Below, in pieces: positions 55,886 to 63,331 of a stretch of 64,000 nucleotides of DNA. This DNA comes from Paraburkholderia sartisoli (lineage in GTDB: Bacteria; Pseudomonadota; Gammaproteobacteria; Burkholderiales; Burkholderiaceae): contig NZ_FNRQ01000009.1 in assembly GCF_900107685.1 (NCBI RefSeq), positions 62,001-126,000 on the forward strand, written 5' to 3'. The translations under genes and the position numbers were made by a program. How positions within the stretch are numbered: the first letter of the stretch is position 1; each line of letters starts with the position of its first letter. The notes beneath the pieces were generated by a model. It had not been told where the DNA came from. It saw only the letters and a list, made by a program, of their open reading frames with translations, and made no database searches.

Positions 55886-56887
55886 TCAGTGCTTTGTGTC
55901 ATTGCGGAAAATCATCCCCGCGCCCGCAGCACGCGCGCGCTTCAACGCGAGCGAGGCAATCGCGGTGTCCTGCGCACCGGTGCCGGTCAAATCGCAGATC
56001 GTCACGTCGGCTTCATTGGCGCGGCCCACGGCCTGTCCGGCAATCACCTGACCCAGTTCCGCTATCGCGGCGTCGGCGCGCATCAAGCCGGCATTCAGCG
56101 CGTGATGCAATTCGCCCAGCACACGCGTTTGCTGCGCGCGGTCGCACACATAGCGTGCCGCCGCGAGCGCTGCCGGCGCGATTTCATTTTTGTGCTCCGC
56201 GTCCGAACCCATCGCCGTGATGTGCAAACCTGGATGCAGGTCCGCGGCTTCGATCAGCGGTATCCGGCTTGGCGTGGTGGTGATCGCGATGTCCGCTTCG
56301 GCGAGCGCATGATGGACGTCGCGTGCAACATCGCATGGCAGGCCGAGCGCGGCGGTCATCTCCGCGGCGAAACACTGCGCACTGGCCGGATCACGCGCCC
56401 ATACGCGCACGTGTTCGACGCGACGCACGAGCATCAACGCCCTCAATTGCAAACGTGCCTGCTCGCCGGCGCCAAGCACCGCGACTTGCGGCGTGTGCTG
56501 CTTCGCAAGCCAGCGAGCCGCGACCGCGCCGGCGGCGGCCGTGCGCACGGCCGTCAGATAACCGTTGTCAAGCAGCACCGCTTCAGTCAGCCCCGTCTTT
56601 GCCGACAACACCAGCATCAGCCCGTTCAGACTCGGCAAACCGAGCGACGGGTTGTTGAAAAAGCCAGGACTCACCTTGATCGCGAAGCTGTCGAGGCGCG
56701 GCAGCCAGGCTGTCTTGACGTCGACTTCGCCGTTGTGTCCGGGCAAATCGAGACGCAAGACCGGCGGCATCGCGACGGCTTCGGTCGCGAGTGCGAGAAA
56801 GGCGTCCTCCACCTGGTCGATGGCGGCAAGGTCGAGCGGCACGAGTTCCCGAAGCTGGGCTTCGCCGAGGAGCGTGATAGATGTCAT
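55886..56887 (-). CDS. eutC: EutC, ornithine-cyclodeaminase/mu-crystallin-like protein
   Basis: A 333-residue protein of the ornithine cyclodeaminase fold. The dinucleotide-binding part is QVAVLGAGEQARLQLRALMLVRRVEHVRVWARD, followed by ADIAITTTPSRIPLIEAADLHPGLHITAMGSDAEHKNE. In ectoine clusters it is called EutC and is placed with EutA/EutB in 5-hydroxyectoine use; the reaction is not proven. Its ATG overlaps the eutB stop. Confidence 0.9.
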   Translation of the reverse strand: MTSITLLGEAQLRELVPLDLAAIDQVEDAFLALATEAVAMPPVLRLDLPGHNGEVDVKTAWLPRLDSFAIKVSPGFFNNPSLGLPSLNGLMLVLSAKTGLTEAVLLDNGYLTAVRTAAAGAVAARWLAKQHTPQVAVLGAGEQARLQLRALMLVRRVEHVRVWARDPASAQCFAAEMTAALGLPCDVARDVHHALAEADIAITTTPSRIPLIEAADLHPGLHITAMGSDAEHKNEIAPAALAAARYVCDRAQQTRVLGELHHALNAGLMRADAAIAELGQVIAGQAVGRANEADVTICDLTGTGAQDTAIASLALKRARAAGAGMIFRNDTKH

Positions 56888-57888
56888 GAGGCAGTGTGCG
56901 AGGCAGGTTGGGTCGACGCCGCATCGACGATGCGGCGATGCTGGTCCATGTCGATGTTGGCGCCCGTCACGACGAGCACGAGCGGGCCACGTTTGATGCG
57001 CCCGAAGGGCAACACGCCATCGAGCAAAGCGGCGATGCCGACAGCCGCCGCACCTTCCACGACGAGCCGTTCATGCCGGTACGCATGGGCGATGCCGCGT
57101 GCGATCGACGCCTCGTCGAGCAACACGGTTTCGTCGATCAGATCGCGCGTGAGTGCATACGTATAGCGGTTTTCAAGTCCGATGCCGCCACCGAGCGAAT
57201 CGGCGAGCGTCTCGACTTCTTCGACCCGCACCGGCTGGCCGGCCACGAGACTCGCATGCATCGCGGCGCCGCGCGCCATCGTCACGCCGGTCAGGTCAAT
57301 CGCGCGATTCGCGCTTTTCGCGGCGAACGCAATACCCGCGAACAGGCCGCCACCGGACAGCGGCACGACGATGTTCGCCACATCCGGCAACGCCTCGACG
57401 ATTTCGAGTCCGATCGTCGCCTGCCCGGCGATTACATGTAAATCATCGAACGGCGGGACGTAGGCAAAGCCTTCTTCGCGTACCAGTCGCAACGCTTCAT
57501 GTTCGGCCTCGTCCTGGCTTTTGCCGATAATCCGCGCGTGGGCGCCGAGTGCGCGCACGGCTTCGACTTTATTGCCCGGCACGAGCGTCGACATGCAGAC
57601 CGTCGCGCCGATACCGAGCGCGCGGGCCGCATGTGCAACCGCGCGACCATGATTGCCCGTCGAAGCGGTCACGACTTTCTGGCAGCCCTGTCCGGCGAGT
57701 CGGGCGAGTGCGTTGGTGGCACCGCGCAGCTTGAAACTGCCGGTCGGCTGCACGGTTTCGAGTTTCAGAAACACCGGCGTGCCCGCTCTCGCCGACAAAC
57801 TCTGCGATTCGACGAGCGGCGTACGACAAACGCGCCCCTCGATACGGCAACGCGCGCGGTAAACATCGGCTAACGACAGAACAGACAT
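56884..57888 (-). CDS. eutB: EutB, threonine-dehydratase-like PLP enzyme
   Basis: A 334-residue fold-type II PLP enzyme. The Schiff-base lysine is Lys53 in PTGSFKLRGATNAL. VVTASTGNHGRAVAHAARALGI binds the cofactor phosphate side, and VPLSGGGLFAGIAFAAKSAN is the glycine loop. EutB is proposed to remove the hydroxyl of hydroxyectoine as part of the EutABC set. It is the first gene of the eutB-eutC-doeB-doeX(-doeC-doeD) unit and has a candidate EnuR site 116 bp upstream. Confidence 0.9.
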   Translation of the reverse strand: MSVLSLADVYRARCRIEGRVCRTPLVESQSLSARAGTPVFLKLETVQPTGSFKLRGATNALARLAGQGCQKVVTASTGNHGRAVAHAARALGIGATVCMSTLVPGNKVEAVRALGAHARIIGKSQDEAEHEALRLVREEGFAYVPPFDDLHVIAGQATIGLEIVEALPDVANIVVPLSGGGLFAGIAFAAKSANRAIDLTGVTMARGAAMHASLVAGQPVRVEEVETLADSLGGGIGLENRYTYALTRDLIDETVLLDEASIARGIAHAYRHERLVVEGAAAVGIAALLDGVLPFGRIKRGPLVLVVTGANIDMDQHRRIVDAASTQPASHTAS

Positions 57889-57981
57889 GAACGCCCTGCA
57901 CGAATGAGTTCAGTTCCGATGCGCTCGCGCCTGCGTTGTCACGCTGATTTGCGGCCGCATCGTTCTCATGCAGCCCAGTCT

Positions 57982-58019
57982 AATGTTCTATAAAACGATT
58001 TCCATTGTCCTAGTTCATT
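57982..58019 (-). promoter_or_regulatory. Candidate EnuR operator upstream of eutB
   Basis: The minus-strand 16-mer AATGAACTAGGACAAT (58004-58019) shares the CTAG-ACAAT core with the sites near doeA and enuR. A half-matching AATGTTCTAT (57982-57991) lies 22 bp away, two helical turns, so a second weaker site is possible. Confidence 0.6.
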
Positions 58020-58052
58020 TCGTGCGCGCAGCGCGAAATCCGCTCGAAAAAG

Positions 58053-59459
58053 TCAGGTGAAATCGTGTACCTGCGGGAACTGTTCGAACACGTCGCGCAT
58101 CGTTTCCAGCGCGCCTTTGTAGGTCTCTTCGCCGACCTCGGCGCCGACGCAAACGCGCACTGCATTCGGCCGGTCCGCGTCGCGCACCAGAAATGGATCA
58201 GGCGACGTCACGGCGATGTCGCGGTTGCGCAGCTCCCTCACCAGACGGTCGGTGCGCCAGTGATCGGGCACGCGCAGCCAGGCGGACAGCGCCTGCGGAT
58301 GCGCGCCGAGTACATAGCTGCCCAGCGTTTTCTGCAATTGCGCCTGACGCCGCCCTAACAGTTCGCGTTGTATTTCGACGAGCCGCGCGGCCGTCCCATC
58401 GACGATCCAGCGCGTCGTCACCTCGGCCATTGGCGGCGTCGCCATCCAGCTGCTCACGCGCAGCACGCTTTCCGCACGCAGCGCGAGCCGCCGTGGCGTG
58501 GCGAGGTAGCCGATCCGCAAGCCGGCCATCACCGACTTGGTCATGCTCGTGCAATAGAACGACAGGTCGGGGATCAGACTCGAGATTGGCGTGGAGGCTT
58601 TGGCGGGCAAAGGGCCGTAGACATCGTCCTCGATCACATAAACGCCGTAGCGGTCGGCGATTTTCGCAATCGCGCGGCGCCGCGAGTCGGGCATCAGCGC
58701 GACCGTGGGATTGTTCAGCGTAGGCGTGCAGACGAGCGCCGTGATGCGCTCGCTGTCGCACATCTCCTCGAAATGTTCGGGGTGAATGCCGTGCTCGTCG
58801 ATTTCGAGGCCTTTCAGCGTAAAGCCCAGTACGTTCGCCGAGCCGATCACGCCATGATCCGTGAGGCTTTCGCACAGCACCGTGTCGCCCGGCCCGACCA
58901 GCGAAGCCAGCGCCAGAAAAATGCCGTGGGCGGCGCCGTTCGTGACCAGCAGCGTATCCGCCGAAGCCGGCATGCCCAACGACGCGAGCCACGCGACCCC
59001 CGCCTGGCGATGATGCTCGAAGCCCGCAATGGGGCGGAACGCGCGAATCCAGGGCTGGTCGTCGAGCGTCGAAAGCGTCGCGCACACCTTGCGCCACATG
59101 GCGTCGTGTTCCGGTGTATGGATGATGCGCGCGATCGAAAAGTCGACCACCGAGCGCTCGGCTGTGTCGAGCATATAGCTCGACATGGTTTCGGTGACGC
59201 GCGCCGCCACGAAACTGCCACGCCCCACCTCGCAACGGATCAGCCCTTGCCGCTCCAGTTCCTTATAGGCATTGGTCACCGTTTGCACGCTGATTGCCAG
59301 TTCCGCGGCGACGTCGCGCTGCGGCGGCAACCGCGCGCCGGCCGGCAGCGACGCGTTTTCGATGTCGCCCGCGATTGCCTTGACCAGCCGCTTGTATTTC
59401 GATTCCACGCCATGCACCGCACGCACGGCATCCCGCCACTGCTCGATCGCCACGGCCAT
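58053..59459 (-). CDS. enuR: MocR/GntR-type regulator EnuR of ectoine genes
   Basis: A 468-residue MocR-type regulator. The GntR winged helix (about 22-85) reads KRLVKAIAGDIENASLPAGARLPPQRDVAAELAISVQTVTNAYKELERQGLI. The aminotransferase-like domain follows, with the PLP-binding lysine at Lys308 in YCTSMTKSVMAGLRIGYL. EnuR represses ectoine catabolic genes and responds to N-acetyl-diaminobutyrate or diaminobutyrate through PLP. It lies between the eutB unit and the second ehu unit, with a candidate operator 79 bp before its start, consistent with autoregulation. Confidence 0.93.
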   Translation of the reverse strand: MAVAIEQWRDAVRAVHGVESKYKRLVKAIAGDIENASLPAGARLPPQRDVAAELAISVQTVTNAYKELERQGLIRCEVGRGSFVAARVTETMSSYMLDTAERSVVDFSIARIIHTPEHDAMWRKVCATLSTLDDQPWIRAFRPIAGFEHHRQAGVAWLASLGMPASADTLLVTNGAAHGIFLALASLVGPGDTVLCESLTDHGVIGSANVLGFTLKGLEIDEHGIHPEHFEEMCDSERITALVCTPTLNNPTVALMPDSRRRAIAKIADRYGVYVIEDDVYGPLPAKASTPISSLIPDLSFYCTSMTKSVMAGLRIGYLATPRRLALRAESVLRVSSWMATPPMAEVTTRWIVDGTAARLVEIQRELLGRRQAQLQKTLGSYVLGAHPQALSAWLRVPDHWRTDRLVRELRNRDIAVTSPDPFLVRDADRPNAVRVCVGAEVGEETYKGALETMRDVFEQFPQVHDFT

Positions 59460-59537
59460 CCCCTGTTGTTCCCTGTTGTCCGGTCGCGCATGGGTGCGCT
59501 CCCTGCCAATAGTGCCGCCAAACAGCGCATGAAAATT

Positions 59538-59578
59538 ATTGTCCTAGAGCATTAGCAAACAAAAATATGGCTTTGTAT
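59538..59578 (+). promoter_or_regulatory. Candidate EnuR operator and promoter element, enuR/ehuB2 gap
   Basis: The palindrome ATTGTCCTAGAGCATT (59538-59553) and the 15-mer AATATGGCTTTGTAT (59564-59578) repeat, inverted, the pair found before ehuA copy 1. Order and spacing towards the transporter gene are the same (9 against 10 bases between). It serves the divergent enuR and ehuB2 promoters. Confidence 0.7.
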
Positions 59579-59689
59579 GCTGCGTTCACGGATGCAGCGC
59601 CGGGCGGGCAATCCGCAGCAACGCCAACCTTTGCCTGCCACGGCGCATGATGCACCGCGACATTCAACACGCCACGGAACGGGATCGAT

Positions 59690-60544
59690 ATGAAAGCGAA
59701 GCGCACTTCAGGATTGCCGGGAGCCCTCTGCGTCGCCGTCGCGGCGCTGACGATGCAGGCACCGGCCGCATCGGCGGAAACAACGTTGCAGCGCATCCAG
59801 CGCACCGGTGAGGTGCGCATCGGCTATGCAAACGAAGCGCCGTTTGCGTACACGACTCCCGACGGCAAGGTCACCGGCGAATCGCCGGAAATCGCCCGCA
59901 AGATTTTCGCCAGAATGGGCGTGAAAAAAGTGGACGGCGTGCTGACCGAATGGGGTTCGCTGATTCCCGGCCTGCGCGCGGGCCGCTTCGACGTCATCGC
60001 CGCCGGCATGTACATCACGCCGGAACGCTGCAAGCAGGTGGCGTTCGCCGACCCGCAGTATCAGATCCAGGACACGCTGCTCGTGCTGAAAGGCAATCCG
60101 AAGAATCTGCACAGCTTCGGCGATATCGGCAAGCAGCCCGATGTGAAGCTGGCCGTGATGGCCGGCGCCGTCGAGCTCGCCAATTCGCGCGACGCGGGTG
60201 TGAAAGACGCCCAGCTGCTGCAGGTGCCCGACACCACCGCGGAACTGCAGGCCGTGCGCGCGCGCCGCGCCGATGCGGCCGCCGGCACGACGTTGACGAT
60301 GAAAGGTCTCGCCGCCAAGGACGCCGACCAGGTCGAAGCGGTCGCGAAGTTCACGGACGATCCAAGGCACACCGGCTACGGTGCGCTCGCGTTCCGCCCG
60401 GAGGATACCGATCTGCGCGACGCGGTCGACAAACAGCTGCACGCGTGGCTGGGCACGACCGACCATCTGCAAACGGTCGCCCCGTTCGGTTTCGACAAAA
60501 CGAATCTGACGACGCGGAGCGCCGCAGACATCTGCGGCAAGTAG
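59690..60544 (+). CDS. ehuB: Ectoine/5-hydroxyectoine-binding protein EhuB (copy 2)
   Basis: A 284-residue periplasmic binding protein. The signal peptide is ALCVAVAALTMQAPAASAE. The mature part has VRIGYANEAPFAYTTPDGKVTGESPEIARKIFARMGV and GSLIPGLRAGRFDVIAAGMYITPERCKQVAFADPQYQ, strong EhuB-type motifs. It is closer to classical EhuB proteins than copy 1. It starts the ehuB-ehuC-ehuD-ehuA unit, the gene order of rhizobial Ehu BCD clusters. Confidence 0.93.
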   Translation: MKAKRTSGLPGALCVAVAALTMQAPAASAETTLQRIQRTGEVRIGYANEAPFAYTTPDGKVTGESPEIARKIFARMGVKKVDGVLTEWGSLIPGLRAGRFDVIAAGMYITPERCKQVAFADPQYQIQDTLLVLKGNPKNLHSFGDIGKQPDVKLAVMAGAVELANSRDAGVKDAQLLQVPDTTAELQAVRARRADAAAGTTLTMKGLAAKDADQVEAVAKFTDDPRHTGYGALAFRPEDTDLRDAVDKQLHAWLGTTDHLQTVAPFGFDKTNLTTRSAADICGK

Positions 60545-60648
60545 TGGCCGGCAAAGTCGTATCGAAGGCCGGCGCACGCCTGTGGTGAACCGGTCATGAA
60601 GCTTAAGGCACGCGCAGCCGCGCGCCGTCATGCAAGCGAGGAACCGCC

Positions 60649-61308
60649 ATGCGCGAACTGTTTCCCCTGCTGCTCCAGGGCACGCTCGTCACGATCGGGA
60701 TCGCCGCGTGCAGCACCGTTCCCGCCGTCGTCATGGCGTTCGTCGCCACGGCCGCGAAGCTTGCACCGTGGGCGCCGCTGCGCTGGCTCGGCAACGCCTA
60801 TGTCGAGATCTTTCGCGGCACCTCGTTGCTCGTGCAACTGTTCTGGTTTTTCTTCGTGCTGCCCCTGCCGCCGTTCCGGATCGAGATGACGCCGTTTACC
60901 GTCGCGATCGTCGGGCTGGGTTTGCACTATGGTGCGTACGGCTCGGAAATCCTGCGCGGCGCGCTGCGCTCGGTGCCGGGCGCCCAGTTCGAGGCGGCGC
61001 TCGCGCTCAATCTGTCGCCGCTCACCCGGATGCGCCGCATCATCCTGCCGCAAGCCATGATCAACGCGTTGCCGCCCGCCACCAATCTGATGATCGAACT
61101 GCTCAAGGGCACCTCGCTGGTATCGCTGATCACGCTGTCGGACCTGACGTTTCGCGCCCGGCAACTCGACGAGGCCACCTTCAAGACCGCACAGATTTTC
61201 GCCCTCACGCTGGTCATCTACTTCGTGCTCGCGCAGATTCTCGTCGCGTTGATGCGGCATTTCGAGCGTCGCGTGAGTCATGGGATCAATCAGAGGGCCG
61301 TGCGATGA
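60649..61308 (+). CDS. ehuC: Ectoine ABC transporter permease EhuC (copy 2)
   Basis: A 219-residue permease. GNAYVEIFRGTSLLVQLFWFFFVLPLPPFRIEMTP and the EAA loop AALALNLSPLTRMRRIILPQAMINALPPATNLMIELLKGTSLVSL match the EhuC type. Its stop overlaps the ehuD ATG, and it follows ehuB after about 100 bases. Confidence 0.92.
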   Translation: MRELFPLLLQGTLVTIGIAACSTVPAVVMAFVATAAKLAPWAPLRWLGNAYVEIFRGTSLLVQLFWFFFVLPLPPFRIEMTPFTVAIVGLGLHYGAYGSEILRGALRSVPGAQFEAALALNLSPLTRMRRIILPQAMINALPPATNLMIELLKGTSLVSLITLSDLTFRARQLDEATFKTAQIFALTLVIYFVLAQILVALMRHFERRVSHGINQRAVR

Positions 61309-61964
61309 ACGGCTTCTTCGACCTTCATTACGCGGCGCGGATTCTGCCCGCCCTGCTGCGCGCGTCGATGTACACGATCCTCATCACGTTGATCGGCTTT
61401 GCCATCGCGCTGGTGCTCGGACTCGTGCTCGCGGTGCTGCGGCGCAGCCCGGTCAAGGCGGTTTCGCGCACGACGGGTTTTGTCGTCGAGTTCATCCGCA
61501 GCACGCCGCTGCTCATCCAGGTCTACGTGCTGTTCTACGTGCTGCCCGTGTACGGCATCACGATGTCCGCGCTGACGGCGGGCACGGTCGGTATCGCGCT
61601 GCACTATGCGTGCTACACCTCCGAGGTGTATCGCGCCGGCCTGAACGGCGTGGCGCGCGGCCAGTGGGAAGCGGCGTGCGCGCTGTCGCTCTCGCCGTGG
61701 CGCACGTATAGCGGCGTGATCCTGCCGCAGGCGATTCGCCAGGTGATTCCGGCGCTCGGCAATTATCTGGTGGCGATGTTCAAGGACACGCCGGTGCTAT
61801 CCGCGATCACCGTGGTCGAACTGATGCAGCAGGCCAAGAACATCGGTTCCGAAACGTTTCGCTATCTCGAACCGATCACGCTGGCGGGCATCTTCTTCCT
61901 GCTGATCAGCGTGACCTTCGCGCACCTCGTGCGCCGGCTCGAAACCGGGTTGAGGTTGCCGTGA
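61305..61964 (+). CDS. ehuD: Ectoine ABC transporter permease EhuD (copy 2)
   Basis: A 219-residue permease starting MNGFFDLHYAARILPALLRASMYTILITLIG. FVVEFIRSTPLLIQVYVLFYVLP and the EAA loop AACALSLSPWRTYSGVILPQAIRQVIPALGNYLVAMFKDTPVLSAI match the EhuD type. The ATG overlaps the ehuC stop (ATGA); the long frame upstream is a shadow of ehuC. Confidence 0.92.
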   Translation: MNGFFDLHYAARILPALLRASMYTILITLIGFAIALVLGLVLAVLRRSPVKAVSRTTGFVVEFIRSTPLLIQVYVLFYVLPVYGITMSALTAGTVGIALHYACYTSEVYRAGLNGVARGQWEAACALSLSPWRTYSGVILPQAIRQVIPALGNYLVAMFKDTPVLSAITVVELMQQAKNIGSETFRYLEPITLAGIFFLLISVTFAHLVRRLETGLRLP

Positions 61965-62860
61965 CAACGAAGACCGACCTCAACACCCTTGCCCCTATCC
62001 CTTCACAGCGGGACCTGTCCGTGGAGAAACAGATGAAACGAGGCGATCCCGCCACCATGCTGGGGCCGCGGGCCGGCACGGCAGGCGAAGCACCGATGGT
62101 GCGCTTTTCCGGCGTGACGAAGCGCTACGGCGCGCTGACGGTACTCGACGAACTCGACCTGGAAATTGGCCGCGGTGAGAAAGTGGCGATCATCGGCCCG
62201 AGCGGTTCGGGCAAGTCGACCCTGTTGCGCGTGCTGATGACCCTCGATCCGCTGACCGACGGCATGATCGAAGTGGACGGCGAACCGCTCATGCACATGC
62301 ATAAGAACGGCGTGCTGGTACCGGCTTCGCTCAGGCATCTGCGGCGCGTGCGCAGCAAGATCGGCATGGTGTTTCAGAGCTTCAACCTGTTTCCGCACAT
62401 GACCGCGCTCGCCAACACGATCGAAGCGCCGATTCAGGTGCTGGGGCTCTCGCGCAAGGAAGCCACCGAACGCGCGCGCGAACTGCTCGCGCTGGTCGGC
62501 CTCGAGGACAAATGCAATCACTATCCGTCGCAGCTATCCGGCGGCCAGCAACAGCGCGTGGCCATTGCACGCGCACTGGCGATGCGGCCGAAGGTGATGC
62601 TATTCGACGAAGTGACGTCGGCGCTCGATCCTGAACTATGCGGCGAAGTGCTGAACGTGATCCGGCGCCTCGGCAGCGAGCACGATCTGACGATGCTGAT
62701 GGTCACGCACCAGATGGGCTTCGCGCGTGAATTCGCGGACCGTGTGTGCTTTTTCTCCGAGGGCAAGATCATTGAGCAGGGTCCGCCGCAACAGTTCTTC
62801 GCCTCGCCCCAGCATGAACGGACGCAGCAGTTCTTGCGGGCAGTGAAGGAAGCCATTTGA
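61961..62860 (+). CDS. ehuA: Ectoine ABC transporter ATPase EhuA (copy 2)
   Basis: An ABC ATPase of up to 299 residues. It has Walker A GPSGSGKSTLLR, signature [17 protein letters not shown], Walker [16 protein letters not shown] and H-loop MVTHQMGFAREFADRV. The GTG at 61961 overlaps the ehuD stop (GTGA) and has GAGG upstream. ATG 62032 with its own GGAG is an equally plausible start; the ATPase fold begins only at about residue 45. It ends the second transporter unit. Confidence 0.9.
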   Translation: MTTKTDLNTLAPIPSQRDLSVEKQMKRGDPATMLGPRAGTAGEAPMVRFSGVTKRYGALTVLDELDLEIGRGEKVAIIGPSGSGKSTLLRVLMTLDPLTDGMIEVDGEPLMHMHKNGVLVPASLRHLRRVRSKIGMVFQSFNLFPHMTALANTIEAPIQVLGLSRKEATERARELLALVGLEDKCNHYPSQLSGGQQQRVAIARALAMRPKVMLFDEVTSALDPELCGEVLNVIRRLGSEHDLTMLMVTHQMGFAREFADRVCFFSEGKIIEQGPPQQFFASPQHERTQQFLRAVKEAI

Positions 62861-63331
62861 GATTTTCACCCGTGCCGTACGTTAATCCGTCAGCAGACGC
62901 GGCGCAGATCGCCCCTAGGCAGCATGAGCTGGACTGACGCAATGCGTCACGTGCCTGGGATGCGCGCAGGCGACCCCGACAAGGCCGAAACTTACATCCC
63001 TCGTTTTCCTCGATGTCGTGACCTGACTTTGCCTGCCAGGTCTTCTTCCTGAAACCTGCACCGCCTCGATCTTCCCCGTTTCGGGCTGGCGGCAAATGAA
63101 GTCGGCCATCGTCGACAATCCGGGGTGATCGTCTGGCAATCAAGACGCGTTGCAACGCGAAACCCGACGGGTCCCGCTCCGCCCGCCGAACATAGATCAC
63201 CGGGGTGTCGGCGAGCACTGCACGCGCATGCATCTGCAGATCCAGCAAAACCTTTGGGTCTGCTCCGAGTTGTAGCGCACTGTCGACAATCGCATCCCGC
63301 ACTTCCGCCGGTCGCCACTCCTGCCGACAGT
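62861..63331. other. 470 bp between ehuA2 and a MocR-like gene, possible relic
   Basis: No intact gene was seen. On the minus strand, protein-like fragments occur in different frames: VRDAIVDSALQLGADPKVLLDLQMHARAVLADTPVIYVRRAERDPSGFALQRVLI, then, in another frame, MADFICRQPETGKIEAVQV. This suggests a decayed or frameshifted small gene, but I do not recognise the family and chance is not excluded. Confidence 0.35.

Noticed and set aside
54773-57166. 797-codon plus-strand frame opposite doeB, eutC and eutB
   Set aside because: A shadow frame caused by codon bias; the opposite strand holds three clear enzymes.
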